A stretch of DNA of 60,557 bases from Pelatocladus maniniholoensis HA4357-MV3 (GCA_019359115.1 JAHHHW010000089.1:1-60557), one strand, 5' to 3'. Counted from the first letter of the stretch, positions 43,706 through 53,642 are shown. The notes: generated from the sequence alone by a model not told the origin. A program made the numbers and translations.

Positions 43706-46630
43706 TCACAACATCTGTCGCGCCATTAATTGAGCAAACAAGCCTTGTTGTTTTGCAAGTTCATCAAAACTACCCTGTTGCACCACCCTACCACCCTGAA
43801 GAACATATATGCGGTGAGCATTACGGATAGTGCTGAGTCGGTGAGCGATCGCAATTCTGGTTACTTGTAATCTTTCCAAGCTTTCACTGACAATTGCTTG
43901 AGTTTTGTTATCTAAAGCACTAGTAGCTTCGTCAAACAACAAAATCCGAGGTTTCAAAACTAACGCCCGCGCAATTAATAATCTTTGTCGTTGTCCCCCA
44001 GACAAATTAGTAGCACCTTCACTCACTACTGTATGCATACCCATTGGCATAGTTTCAATATCATCTGCTAAACCAGAAGCTCGCGCTGCATCCCAACCTT
44101 CTTCCATCGTAATCATAGCGCCGCTAGCAATGTTATCAAAGATTGAACCCGACATCATCCGGCTATTTTGCATTACTACACCCAGCTGTCGGCGCACAGC
44201 ATTGACATCTAATCCAGCCAAATCTTGTCCATCGTAGTAAATTGTGCCAGATTCAGGATGATCAAACCCCAGTAACAAACGAAACAGAGTGGATTTACCA
44301 CTTCCAGAAGGGCCAACCAGAGCAATATATTCTCCTGGTTCAACTTTGATAGTGACATCATCCAAAGTCATCGGCCCATCATCTCGATAGCGAAAAACCA
44401 CATGGTCTACAAGCAACTTACCCGATAGTCTACCAGGATCGGTTTTGCTGGAAGTGATTTCTGGTATGGCTGTGAGAATTGGTTCAGCACGCTTCCACAT
44501 TGGTAAGACTCGCATAATGTCTACAACCGTGGTACTTAGACTAGTTGCTCCACCAATAAAGCTGCCAAATGCAGCATTAAAAGCAAGAAAAACACCAGTA
44601 GATAAACCACCACTTCCAGGTGACTCTTGAATCATGCTAGCAGCAACCCAAAACAGGAGAGCATTCGTTAAAGGTGGTAGGACTTTAGTGATAAAACTAA
44701 CACCATCTTCGATGCTCTGGGTTCTCAGCATTAGCTTGAGTTGATGAGTATATTGTCTACTCCAATAGGCAAAAGCTCGTGTCTCTGCGCCAGAAACTCG
44801 GATTTTCGATACACCATTAATCAATTGCACCATCACACCAAAGATTTGTCCTTCTAGCTCTAGCAAGGGACGAAACTTGTGTACACTCAAAATACCAGAA
44901 AAAATAGTGATGCCAATATTGACAACCGCAACCAAACATGCAAGCAAAGCAAGAGTTGCACTGTAGTAAAATAACAATCCGAGATTAAGCAAAGAAAAGA
45001 AACTAGAAAAGATACTTTTGATTACAGTACTACTTAATTTCTGGTGAATTTGCGAGATGCTACTAACGCGAGATTTCAAATCACCAACTGAGTACTGACG
45101 GAAAAACGATGCTTGCAAATTTAACAGCCGATCCCATACCGCCGCCTGTGTAGAAGATTCAGCAAAAGTCTGTAGTCTGATAATGGCAAATCCTTGAGTC
45201 AGTTCAAACATGGTTTGTCCAAAGGTGACAGCCAAAAGACCTAAGCCAATCTGCATTAATAATCCCCGGTTAGCATCCGGAATGGCGTTGTCAATGAGGA
45301 TCGCAGTAGCTTGGGGTGTGAGCATCCCTAGTAAACTGGTGACTACTCCCGCCAGCATTATATAAATTAGCTCCTTGATGTGTCCTCGCAGTGCAAACTG
45401 GAGTAAATCTTGGATTTTAAATTTTGTATCTGGAAAAGGTCGATAAAATACGTAGCCCGTCGAAGATAACTTAGCAGCAGTGTGTTCATCTACACGAGTA
45501 CGGCTCCGCTCGAGAGGATCAAAAATCTCGTAATGGTTATCAGAAATTGGTAATATTGCTACGGGGTGATCGTCTTTGGTGTAAGTCAATATCGGCCCAG
45601 AATCTTTCTTCCACCACTTGTCAGCCAAAGAAATCCGGCGCATTCTGACTTGTGACGCACGAGCGATCGCTTCTAATGGTTCCGCTACCCGTCTAAGATC
45701 CTCGGATTGAGCTGGAGGACAAATCTTAATCCCCAAAGCACGTCCCACCGCACCAGCAGCAATCATTAAAGCCTGATCTGGATCATCAGCTGATTTTGTC
45801 TGGGAAGAAAAAGCTGATTTTCGTACTTCCAGTACAGATGATAGCTCTCCCAACGCCTCCTGCATTACTTGAGAATTGAGACGTTCTCTTTCTTGAAATC
45901 TACGTAATTCTGCGGTTATTTCTGACTGATCTAATAGCTCAATTCCTTGCAGAAAATAGATTGTTAATTGAGACAGGCTCTTTAATATAACATCTCCATT
46001 TTCCAAATCTGAGGTGTTAGTAGTGGCAAGCTCAACAATACTATCCGCTTGCAACCACATATCTGCACTCAAAGGCAAAATTCCAGAACTGGGATAAAAT
46101 TGTAGTTTTTCAATTCCCATCCAACGAGCATACCCTGACTGAATTTCCATCCAAGACACAGTACTAGGTTGGGGTTGAAAAATATCGTCCTTATTTAAAG
46201 AGAAAAAGTTGATTCCTTCTGGCTTGACTGGCATTGCTGGAGGGATAATTTCAGATAGTGCCAAGCCTAACTGATTCACCCAGCCCTCAACTAGAGAAAC
46301 CGCTTCACCATCGTTGTTGGCAATCAACCTGTTAAAATCTGCTTTTGACATCTTCAGGAGTTCTGTCTCCTCCATCGATACCGCTAGGATCTGGCGTTGC
46401 TCCTTATCTTGACTGGGTATTGTAGAGAACATCGCCTCCCCATCTCCCATAGTCAATAAATAACGCCGAGAACCCTCCGGAACACCATCCTTCACTGCGA
46501 TCGCAAACAACGCCATCGAACCAGACTTAATCAACCAAACCGTTTCCGGGTCATTTAAAAGAATCGGTTGATTACCCTTTAATATATATTCTTGTCCCTG
46601 TGGTATTACATAACTAATTTGATTAATCAT
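43706..46630 (-). CDS. NHLM-type bacteriocin ABC transporter without peptidase domain
   Basis: The 974-residue protein has an N-terminal cNMP-binding-like region (ILKGNQPILLNDPETVWLIK and GDGEAMFSTIPS, about residues 15-130), a long middle linker, a six-helix ABC membrane domain (about 430-700), and a nucleotide-binding domain with Walker A GPSGSGKST near 770, signature LSGGQRQRL and Walker B ILLFDEATSALD. It matches the second ABC transporter of NHLM-type bacteriocin export loci. It is the last gene of the minus-strand run that starts with the precursor peptides, and probably works with the C39 transporter and HlyD protein. Confidence 0.9.
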   Translation of the reverse strand: MINQISYVIPQGQEYILKGNQPILLNDPETVWLIKSGSMALFAIAVKDGVPEGSRRYLLTMGDGEAMFSTIPSQDKEQRQILAVSMEETELLKMSKADFNRLIANNDGEAVSLVEGWVNQLGLALSEIIPPAMPVKPEGINFFSLNKDDIFQPQPSTVSWMEIQSGYARWMGIEKLQFYPSSGILPLSADMWLQADSIVELATTNTSDLENGDVILKSLSQLTIYFLQGIELLDQSEITAELRRFQERERLNSQVMQEALGELSSVLEVRKSAFSSQTKSADDPDQALMIAAGAVGRALGIKICPPAQSEDLRRVAEPLEAIARASQVRMRRISLADKWWKKDSGPILTYTKDDHPVAILPISDNHYEIFDPLERSRTRVDEHTAAKLSSTGYVFYRPFPDTKFKIQDLLQFALRGHIKELIYIMLAGVVTSLLGMLTPQATAILIDNAIPDANRGLLMQIGLGLLAVTFGQTMFELTQGFAIIRLQTFAESSTQAAVWDRLLNLQASFFRQYSVGDLKSRVSSISQIHQKLSSTVIKSIFSSFFSLLNLGLLFYYSATLALLACLVAVVNIGITIFSGILSVHKFRPLLELEGQIFGVMVQLINGVSKIRVSGAETRAFAYWSRQYTHQLKLMLRTQSIEDGVSFITKVLPPLTNALLFWVAASMIQESPGSGGLSTGVFLAFNAAFGSFIGGATSLSTTVVDIMRVLPMWKRAEPILTAIPEITSSKTDPGRLSGKLLVDHVVFRYRDDGPMTLDDVTIKVEPGEYIALVGPSGSGKSTLFRLLLGFDHPESGTIYYDGQDLAGLDVNAVRRQLGVVMQNSRMMSGSIFDNIASGAMITMEEGWDAARASGLADDIETMPMGMHTVVSEGATNLSGGQRQRLLIARALVLKPRILLFDEATSALDNKTQAIVSESLERLQVTRIAIAHRLSTIRNAHRIYVLQGGRVVQQGSFDELAKQQGLFAQLMARQML

Positions 46631-46720
46631 AATATTAATTAATAGTCAATAGTCATTTGTCAATGGTAAATGCTTGGTTTTATATTTTCTTCCTTGTCCC
46701 CAATCCCTGATCCCCAAAAA

Positions 46721-49045
46721 TTAAAGCGCTCCCCCCTCACTGCGAATCAACTCCAAATACTTACCCTCAACCTGCTTTAATTCGTCATGAGTTCCGCGTT
46801 GGACGACTTTTCCCCGTTCCAAAACAATAATTTCATCACAATCGCGGATAGTACTGAGTCGATGCGCCACAATAATGCAAGTACAACCTCGCTGGCGGAG
46901 TTTCCGGTCAATAATTTTTTCTGTCTCAGTATCGAGAGCGCTAGTAGCTTCATCCATCACTAAAATAGCGGGATTATTCACTAAAGAGCGGGCTATTTCC
47001 AAACGCTGTCGCTGACCTCCGCTCAAATTACTAGCGCCTTCCAATAGTTCAGCACCGTAACCCCCTGGTAAGGAGATGACAATATCGTGAATTGCTGCAT
47101 CTTTACAAGCACGTATCAAATTACTTTCTGGTACAGTGGTATCCCAGAGCGTCAAATTTTCTCTGACACTGCCAGCAAACAAAAAGATATCTTGTTCTAC
47201 TAAAGCTAGAGAATTTACTAAAACTTGCCGAGGAATTTCACTTCTGGGTTGACCATCAAACAGGATCTCTCCTTCCCAAGGTTCATATAATCCAGCAATC
47301 ATTTTGGCGATCGTAGACTTACCGGAACCACTTCCACCCACCAAAGCAACTCGCTGTCCTGGTTTTAGAGAGAAATTAAAGTTTTCAATTAAAGGAGCAG
47401 CAACCCTGTTATAGCCAAATGTGACATTGTGTAACTCGACGTATCCTTGCAATTTAGTCGCAGAGTAGGGGATCGGGAATCGGGGATTCTCCAGAGGAGA
47501 CGCTACGCGTAGACGCGTAAGCGGCTTCTCATAGAGTACAGGGATCGGGAATTGGGTATTAGTGTTTGCTCTTCTCGTTTCCCCGTGTCCTCCCTGTCCT
47601 CCTTGTCCCCCGCTCCCCGCTCCCCGCTCCGTCGGATTACGCAACACATCATCCAAGCGCGTAATACTACCTTCTACTTCTTGCAAGCTGCTTCCCAAAG
47701 TAATAAGATTGTTCACAGGCTGCATAAATTGTTGCATTAAAGCCTGAAATGCTACCAGCATCCCAATACTCAAATGACCATCTATAACTCGCAAACCGCC
47801 CACGGTGATTAGTAACATGGATACCATTCTCGAGAGGAAAGAAGGTAACACCCCTAAAGCCTGGTTTGTGACATCCATTTCCTGTTTAGCGTTGATCGAT
47901 TTAGCATAGTAACCAGCCCATCTGGAGAAAAAATCTGACTCCAAGCCAGACGACTTGAGTGTTTCCATACTTTGGAGACCAGAAATTGATACCCCAGTAA
48001 CTTTGCCTTGATCCTGTTGATATCGCATATTTGCATCTACGCGCCGTCGTGACACCCACTGCAAGGCGAGGAGATTAAAAGCAACAAAAACTACACCAAT
48101 CGAAGTTAGTACTACGTCATATTGCAGCATAATTACTGCATAAAAAATCACTGTAATTGCTGCGATCGCAGTGGTTGCTAATTTACCAGAAAGCAAACCC
48201 GCTAAAGAGTCATTGAGTTGCACACGGCTGCTGATTTCCCCAGCAAATCGTTGATCATAAAAACTTACAGGCAAGTGTAAAATGTGCCACAGAAATTGAC
48301 TCGACATTCCCACAGACAGCTTGATTTTCATCCGACGCAGAGACTGCAACTGTAACAGCGTCAAAAATCCAGTAATTAATGCTGTGAATAAAATCCCCAC
48401 AATCAGAGGATTCAACCATTCTTTGCGACCCTGAATTAAAATATTATCTACAAACACCTGAGAAAAAGCTGGCATTGCCATCCCAGGAATTACCAAAAAC
48501 AATCCTGCCACCACACAGTATACAAGTGCCACAACAGAAAAGCGCATTCTTTGCCACAAAGCCCCAACAATGCTGGGTTTGCGTCCCCCTCTTTTGAACT
48601 CCGAACCAGGTTGCAAAACTAACACTACACCCGTGAAAGAATTGCTAAATTCCTGCATGGAAATATGGCGTGGTCCACTAGCAGGATCATTAAGATAAAC
48701 TCGATCTTTACTAAATCCTTCTACCACTAAGAAATGGTTGAAATTCCAAAACACAATGTAAGGACATTCCATTTCCCGCAGTCCATCCAAATCTGTCTTG
48801 AAACCTTTGGCGTTTAACCCATAGCTTCTAGCAGCAGCGAGAACATTAGTAGCTTTACTCCCATCACGCGATACACCACAATCTTGACGGAGTTTTGCCA
48901 ATGGCACAATTCGACCATAATAACCAAGAATAATTCCTAAAGAAGCAGCGCCGCATTCCACAGCCTCCATTTGCAGTAAGGTAGGAGTACGACGCCGAGT
49001 ATTTTTACGCTTTTTAAATAGTGCTTGTAATTTTTGCTTTAACAT
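46721..49045 (-). CDS. C39 peptidase-containing bacteriocin ABC transporter
   Basis: This 774-residue exporter cleaves double-glycine leaders and moves the peptide out. The C39 peptidase domain (about 20-150) has Cys31 in QMEAVECGAASLG, the histidine in NFNHFLVVEG and the aspartate in YLNDPASG. The ABC membrane domain and ATPase follow, with Walker A GGSGSGKST, LSGGQRQRL and ILVMDEATSALD. The linker before the ATPase is swollen by about 55 residues (47465-47640) that come from dispersed and heptamer repeat DNA: glycine-rich SGGQGGQGGHGE, then LTRLRVASPLENPRFPIP. The frame stays open and the domains are intact. Confidence 0.93.
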   Translation of the reverse strand: MLKQKLQALFKKRKNTRRRTPTLLQMEAVECGAASLGIILGYYGRIVPLAKLRQDCGVSRDGSKATNVLAAARSYGLNAKGFKTDLDGLREMECPYIVFWNFNHFLVVEGFSKDRVYLNDPASGPRHISMQEFSNSFTGVVLVLQPGSEFKRGGRKPSIVGALWQRMRFSVVALVYCVVAGLFLVIPGMAMPAFSQVFVDNILIQGRKEWLNPLIVGILFTALITGFLTLLQLQSLRRMKIKLSVGMSSQFLWHILHLPVSFYDQRFAGEISSRVQLNDSLAGLLSGKLATTAIAAITVIFYAVIMLQYDVVLTSIGVVFVAFNLLALQWVSRRRVDANMRYQQDQGKVTGVSISGLQSMETLKSSGLESDFFSRWAGYYAKSINAKQEMDVTNQALGVLPSFLSRMVSMLLITVGGLRVIDGHLSIGMLVAFQALMQQFMQPVNNLITLGSSLQEVEGSITRLDDVLRNPTERGAGSGGQGGQGGHGETRRANTNTQFPIPVLYEKPLTRLRVASPLENPRFPIPYSATKLQGYVELHNVTFGYNRVAAPLIENFNFSLKPGQRVALVGGSGSGKSTIAKMIAGLYEPWEGEILFDGQPRSEIPRQVLVNSLALVEQDIFLFAGSVRENLTLWDTTVPESNLIRACKDAAIHDIVISLPGGYGAELLEGASNLSGGQRQRLEIARSLVNNPAILVMDEATSALDTETEKIIDRKLRQRGCTCIIVAHRLSTIRDCDEIIVLERGKVVQRGTHDELKQVEGKYLELIRSEGGAL
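47465..47640. repeat. Repeat DNA inserted in frame in the C39 transporter gene
   Basis: The segment contains ACGCGTAGACGCGTAAGCGG with CTTCTCATAGAGTAC, the same dispersed repeat as at 4974-5014, flanked by GGGATCGGGAAT and GCTCCCC heptamers. It is otherwise typical of intergenic DNA. Confidence 0.8.
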
Positions 49046-49337
49046 AATTATTAGTCATTAGTCATTACCGAACAAGTTAAAAGTTAAAAGTTAAAAGGCA
49101 CTCATAAAGAAGAAATAAAAAAGGGTTTAAAGCCCCTAAATTTATTTATGAAAAAAAAGTAAAAATACTTTTTGAGAGACGCGCAGCGCGATAAAAAACG
49201 CGTCCGTTTTAAATCCCCTTAATTTATTTATGGGGATTTACTTTTTACTTTTTAATTTTTCTCCTTGTCCCTCACCCCTCACACTACCCATTCCCCATTC
49301 CCCATTCCCCATTCCCCATTCCCCAAACCCCAATCCC
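49046..49337. repeat. Intergenic tandem repeats
   Basis: Repeats of AAAAGTT (49078-49098), a hairpin with TTTATTTATG on both arms, and five ATTCCCC-type heptamers (49289-49325) fill the gap between the HlyD gene and the C39 transporter gene. Confidence 0.75.
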
Positions 49338-50777
49338 CTACGATCCACCAATTGACTTAAGAATCGGCAATACAAAACTAATAGGTGCTTCTTCTTTCAC
49401 GGTGACTCGCACGGAGGAAGTTGTTCCAGAAGTAATTTTCTGTTCTGGCCCTTTGGAAGAAGACCACTTGTAGCCACTGAAGGTTGAGGTGTCTGGTTGA
49501 AGTTCGGCGATAACTTGAATCTGAGGTTGTGCGGTTACTAAGCTGTTAACAATATCTGCATTACCCACAATCTTTGCTGCACCTGCTTTTGTGATCGGAA
49601 AGGACGAAACATCAGCGATCGCACCAACAATACCACCAAAGCGTTCTCGCTCAACAGTCGATGGTGTAATTTGTAACTTCATTCCCTTTTGCAGTTTTTT
49701 GCCGTCATTAACAGGAATAAATACAACTGCTTGTAACTTTGTAGATGGTGTTTGTTGAATATCTATTGTACCAAGGCGAGTTCCTGGAGCCAAACTTTGT
49801 CCAGGATTGACGGTAAGCTCTAAAATTCTTCCTGTATAATTACTGAGAACTTGAGTATTGTTTTTTAGTTGTAATTCCAGTTGGGCGATGCTACGCTGCA
49901 AATCTTGAATCTGATTTTTCCGAGTCACGGAAGTTTGGAAATTTCGTTCTGCTAGACTTTTTTGTTGAGCATTTAGTTCTGTCAATTGAGTTTTGAAATT
50001 ATCAATTTGGCTGAGATTCTCTAGGTAGGATTTTTGGGCTTGAACTTGACTAATGTCGAGCTGCTTGAGTTGTTGTTTGAGTTCAGAGATTTTTTGTAGA
50101 CTATTGAGGTAGGTTTGTTGGGCTTCCAACACTGCATCATCTGAAATAGCTCCTTCATTCTTCAGCGCTTGACGCCGCTCAAGTCTTTGCTTGAGAGTAG
50201 GAGCCAAAGTTTCAGCATCACGCAAATTTTGTAATAGGTTTTGTCGCTGTTGAGCGATCGCACCCAAGTTTTTGCTTTTAAGAATTGGAGTCAGAGCCTG
50301 GGCTTGCTGTAATTGTACCTCTAAATTTTGACGCTGTTGAGCGATCGTAATGATCTGTTGTTGAGTGCGTTGATCTTGAAGTGAATTAGCATCTTGATCT
50401 TGGGCTTGTAGCTGTGCTAGCTTGCCACGTTGTTGTAAAATTTGCGCTTGCAGTTCATTTTGGTCAATCGTTCCAATGACTTGTCCTTTCTTGACAAAGT
50501 CGCCAACACGTACATTCAATGTCTGCAATTGTCCTGAAGAAGGAAAGTCGAATCCGACTACTTTGCTAGGAAAAATAAGTACACCTTTACCCTCAACTGT
50601 AATCGGAACACGACCCAATACACTCCAGGTTAAACCAGATGCAACCAAAATACCTAGACCAATTAAAGGTAGCCACTTGGTTGGGCTAACTACTTGCATC
50701 AACTGATCTAAGCGCTCAGGTGAAGATGAATGATCTAAAGCTTGTTTACGAAATAGATTATTTTTTTGAGTAACCAT
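49338..50777 (-). CDS. HlyD-family periplasmic adaptor for bacteriocin export
   Basis: The 479-residue protein has one membrane helix near 36-54 (LPLIGLGILVASGLTW), a biotinyl-lipoyl-like half motif (VGDFVKKGQVIGTIDQNEL near 91), a long coiled-coil hairpin of about 200 residues rich in Gln and Leu, and the second half of the barrel (TVNPGQSLAPGTRLGTIDI near 324). This is the adaptor that joins an inner-membrane ABC exporter to an outer-membrane channel. It lies between the cNMP-domain gene and the C39 transporter gene, as in NHLM-type export loci. Confidence 0.92.
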   Translation of the reverse strand: MVTQKNNLFRKQALDHSSSPERLDQLMQVVSPTKWLPLIGLGILVASGLTWSVLGRVPITVEGKGVLIFPSKVVGFDFPSSGQLQTLNVRVGDFVKKGQVIGTIDQNELQAQILQQRGKLAQLQAQDQDANSLQDQRTQQQIITIAQQRQNLEVQLQQAQALTPILKSKNLGAIAQQRQNLLQNLRDAETLAPTLKQRLERRQALKNEGAISDDAVLEAQQTYLNSLQKISELKQQLKQLDISQVQAQKSYLENLSQIDNFKTQLTELNAQQKSLAERNFQTSVTRKNQIQDLQRSIAQLELQLKNNTQVLSNYTGRILELTVNPGQSLAPGTRLGTIDIQQTPSTKLQAVVFIPVNDGKKLQKGMKLQITPSTVERERFGGIVGAIADVSSFPITKAGAAKIVGNADIVNSLVTAQPQIQVIAELQPDTSTFSGYKWSSSKGPEQKITSGTTSSVRVTVKEEAPISFVLPILKSIGGS

Positions 50778-50870
50778 AATCTTAATATTCAGTTATCAGT
50801 TATCAGTTACCAGTTATCAGTTATCAGTTAATTTATATAAATAAATTTATGAACTGAGAATACGCACATA
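50778..50870. repeat. CAGTTAT-type heptamer repeats
   Basis: CAGTTATCAGTTACCAGTTA-like units occur just upstream of the HlyD gene. ATGACAAATGACAAATGACA units follow at 50968. Both are short tandem repeats of the Nostocales type. Confidence 0.75.
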
Positions 50871-50991
50871 CGTAGACTCATTTCATTACTTTTCACTGAT
50901 TACTATTCACGAAATTTTAGTAAGTCTACCTTAATAAACAGAAGGCAAGTAATCTAAACTCTTAACAATGACAAATGACAAATGACAAATT

Positions 50992-52089
50992 TTAAGTGCG
51001 GCTAATTCTTTTTAACATCCAGTCAAATCTGGCCCCAGCTAGCGCCACTTGACTTAAAAAATTGGCATCCAGTTCATTCTCATATTCGATATTTTCACCC
51101 AACGATTGACCCGTACTATAACTGAGCCTACCGTAACCAAGGCGACTGACTATTGCTTGTTGTTTATCTGCCAACAGAACAGCCAGTACACGATAAAAAC
51201 GGGCAGCAAAACCAACATCATGTAGCAGCTTAGCGGCTAATCGCCAGCGAGGAATCGACAAAACTATTGAATCTTCTGCGGCTTTAACAGACATGGAGGG
51301 TGGAGGAGCCTCTACAAAAGGGGTTTCTCCTACAATGTCGCCTCTAGATAAGTTAGCAAACTCGCGTTCTACAGTTTCGCTGTTTTCCAAATTGGAAAAT
51401 GCACGAGTTAAAGGATTGCGATCGTCTTCAGAGGTAGAAAGCGTCAATTTTCCATCAAGGAGGATATGCAATGCTTCAACAGGCCTACCGCTAGGAATAA
51501 GGACAGTACCTGCGGTAATTTGGTTTACATTCCCTGCAACAATCAACCAATCAATATCGCTATCATGCAATTCTGCGAAAATAAATAATATTTCTCTTAG
51601 CCGAGGTTGGCTGAGAACTAGCGTACTATTACCGAGTTGATTTACTATTTTTTCTAGTCTGTCTGCAAGCAGAATTGCACTTGCTCGGTAAAGATGGGCT
51701 GCAAAACTGATATCTTGTTTCAGTTTTGTTGTTAGGTGTTGTTGCGGAATCGATAAAACTTGCGAATTTTTGAGTGCTTTAACAGTGGTAGAAGGTAAGT
51801 ATGACTCTATAAAAGGAATTTCTCCTACCATTTCACCACTAAATAATCTAGCGATTTCACGCCCTGACATTTCACCACCTTCTAGGGCTGCAAACGCACG
51901 TCCTAGTGGATTGTTGTTAGCCTGAGATATGGAAACTGTTAATGCTCCATCTAAGAGAATATATAAAGCATTGACAGGTTCACCTTGACGGATGAGAACT
52001 TGACCTGTGGTAATTTCTTCTCTACTACCAGTCTTTAGCATCCAATCAATATCACTATTACTAAGTTCCTTGAGTAGAACTTCTGTCAT
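50992..52089 (-). CDS. Protein with two cyclic-nucleotide-binding-like domains
   Basis: The 365-residue protein is an internal duplication. Each half has the cNMP-binding fold: ITTGQVLIRQGEPVNALYIL and GEMVGEIPFIES in the first, ITAGTVLIPSGRPVEALHIL and GDIVGETPFVEA in the second. Each is followed by a helical stretch with RASAILLADRLE or RVLAVLLADKQQ. There is no DNA-binding domain. Similar twin-domain proteins are found within cyanobacterial bacteriocin export loci, where their role is unknown; the cNMP-like part of the NHLM transporter suggests a shared regulatory or docking task. It lies between the precursor genes and the HlyD gene. Confidence 0.85.
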   Translation of the reverse strand: MTEVLLKELSNSDIDWMLKTGSREEITTGQVLIRQGEPVNALYILLDGALTVSISQANNNPLGRAFAALEGGEMSGREIARLFSGEMVGEIPFIESYLPSTTVKALKNSQVLSIPQQHLTTKLKQDISFAAHLYRASAILLADRLEKIVNQLGNSTLVLSQPRLREILFIFAELHDSDIDWLIVAGNVNQITAGTVLIPSGRPVEALHILLDGKLTLSTSEDDRNPLTRAFSNLENSETVEREFANLSRGDIVGETPFVEAPPPSMSVKAAEDSIVLSIPRWRLAAKLLHDVGFAARFYRVLAVLLADKQQAIVSRLGYGRLSYSTGQSLGENIEYENELDANFLSQVALAGARFDWMLKRISRT

Positions 52090-52279
52090 AATTAGACTCT
52101 CTTATATTTTCTAAGGGTGTGAGAGTATTAGCATTGGGAAATAAATACAAGCATAAAATCGAGCGACCTCTGTTTGAACCTTTATGTAACTATCTGAGGT
52201 AGGTTAGGAATTTATGCAACCATTCAAAAATGTTATATTTCTTTACAATATTCCCTGATTCGGTATTACGTGGCATTGT

Positions 52280-52477
52280 TTAAAAATTCAGACCGATGAG
52301 AGAAATTGCAGAGAAGATCTTATCTACAGATTGGGAGACTGATTGTGTTAAATTATCCGGAACTAAATTAAGTTGATGAGCAACATAGTCAACATTTTTG
52401 TTACCACCTGCCATAGCATCTAGTTCTTGCTCATTCAACTCTATTAATTGATCGTTTTTATGAGTTTCATCAGGCAT
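52280..52477 (-). CDS. Double-glycine precursor peptide, 65 aa
   Basis: The leader ends with LNEQELDAMAGG (about residues 14-25), the double-glycine type cut by C39 peptidases. The core of about 40 residues (starting NKNVDYVAHQLNLVPDNL) has an amphipathic helix and a hydrophobic end (IFSAISLIGLNF) with no cysteines. It differs from the other three precursors, whose cores end acidic. The likely product is an unmodified exported peptide, since no lanthipeptide or other modifying enzyme is encoded nearby. Confidence 0.8.
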   Translation of the reverse strand: MPDETHKNDQLIELNEQELDAMAGGNKNVDYVAHQLNLVPDNLTQSVSQSVDKIFSAISLIGLNF

Positions 52478-52550
52478 AAATACATCCTTGAGTTATATTT
52501 TTTGTGTATTGTTAAAGCATAGATTGTGTCTTTGATGAATTTATTTAAGC

Positions 52551-52817
52551 TTAACTCTGCTGAATTTGATTATTGGAATCAAAGTCTATTTCATTCAAAG
52601 CACTACTTTTGATCTCAGTAATTTGAATAAATAAATCTGAGCTACTATAATCACCACGACTCTCTGTGTGCTGGGCAATAATGATTTCTTTTTTGAAGAA
52701 ATCAGTTTTAGCTAGTTGCGAAAATTTGAAACCTCCTGCTACAACATCTAATTCCTGATCAGATAACTCGATAGCAGCATTGTAATTGTTCATTTCTTGC
52801 GAAGTATCTTCAGACAT
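52551..52817 (-). CDS. CTB-type bacteriocin precursor, 88 aa
   Basis: From ATG 52817 the leader holds ELSDQELDVVAGG and the core starts FKFSQLAKTDFFKKEIIIAQ. A conserved stretch (AQHTESRGDYSSSD) matches the AQSTES segment of the two duplicated precursors. The core has no cysteine. An in-frame TTG at 52838 is a less likely start. The precursor is probably processed by the C39 transporter in the same locus. Confidence 0.8.
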   Translation of the reverse strand: MSEDTSQEMNNYNAAIELSDQELDVVAGGFKFSQLAKTDFFKKEIIIAQHTESRGDYSSSDLFIQITEIKSSALNEIDFDSNNQIQQS

Positions 52818-52850
52818 TATGGTTCTCAATTTATGCAATTTGTGTGTTGC

Positions 52851-52993
52851 GGGAGCATCCCAATTTTTTCAATATACCGCTAAAGCTTAAACCCTTAGCT
52901 AATAGCACAAGTCGTTTTCATACGACTCTAAGTAAATCAAGCAGTCTGCTTCAGCAGAGTTTAGGCGGATTTTTTGAACATTTGGGATGCTCC
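52851..52993. repeat. MITE-like repeat with terminal inverted repeats
   Basis: A 143-bp unit has inverted ends GGGAGCATCCCAA and TTGGGATGCTCCC and contains small hairpins (AGTCGTTTTCATACGACT, CAGTCTGCTTCAGCAGAGT). Related partial copies lie at 37329, 54792 and 55725. It encodes no transposase. Confidence 0.8.
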
Positions 52994-53085
52994 CTGTGTT
53001 GCTTATTAGTTAATAAAAGCAGAAGTTATGCACCTAATTAATTGATTAGGGCTAACTCTGCTTAATTTGTTCAGAGTAGATTTAT

Positions 53086-53304
53086 TTAGAAATCCAACTG
53101 AATCTTATTCTCAGCATCAGTCTTGGTATACTCATTCAAAATTACAGAATCTGAGCGGCTACCTTTATCATTGCTCTCGGTGCTTTGAGCAATAAAGTTA
53201 ACTTCTTTGGTGAAATCGGTTTCAACGTTTTGAAGAGCAGCACCACCTGCTACTACATCTAGTTCTTGCTCAGACAATTCAATTTTGTTGATTTCAGAAT
53301 GCAT
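53086..53304 (-). CDS. CTB-type bacteriocin precursor A (duplicated), 72 aa
   Basis: The leader MHSEINKIELSEQELDVVAG ends at the double glycine (about residue 21). The core starts AALQNVETDFTKEVNFIAQS and ends in a variable acidic tail (DAENKIQLDF). It has no cysteine and matches cyanobacterial CTB-family precursors. It is nearly identical to the next gene up to residue 45, which marks a recent duplication; the two differ mainly in the last 20 residues. Confidence 0.85.
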   Translation of the reverse strand: MHSEINKIELSEQELDVVAGGAALQNVETDFTKEVNFIAQSTESNDKGSRSDSVILNEYTKTDAENKIQLDF

Positions 53305-53423
53305 AATTTACCTCGATTGTGTGTTTTGTTTGTGTATTGTGTACTAGTTAAGGAAAGCAGAAGTTATACACCTGATTAATTGATTAGGGCTAACTCTGCT
53401 TGATTTATTCAGAGTGGATTTAT

Positions 53424-53642
53424 TTAGAAGTCCAACTTAATATTGTTGCGAGCATCAGTCTCTACAAGCTGATTTAAGACAACAGAATCTGAGCGGCTAC
53501 CTTGATCATTGCTCTCGGTGCTTTGAGCAATAAAGTTAACTTCTTTGGTAAAATCGGTTTCAACGTTTTGAAGAGCAGCACCACCTGCTACTACATCTAA
53601 TTCTTGCTCAGACAATTCAATTTTGTTGATTTCAGAATGCAT
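53424..53642 (-). CDS. CTB-type bacteriocin precursor B (duplicated), 72 aa
   Basis: This is the partner copy of the gene at 53086, with the same leader and the same first half of the core. It diverges from about residue 46 (NDQGSRSDSVVLNQLVETDA). It is the first gene of the export locus in transcription order. The conserved leader with a variable core end is what would be expected of a peptide family exported by one promiscuous C39 transporter. Confidence 0.85.
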   Translation of the reverse strand: MHSEINKIELSEQELDVVAGGAALQNVETDFTKEVNFIAQSTESNDQGSRSDSVVLNQLVETDARNNIKLDF

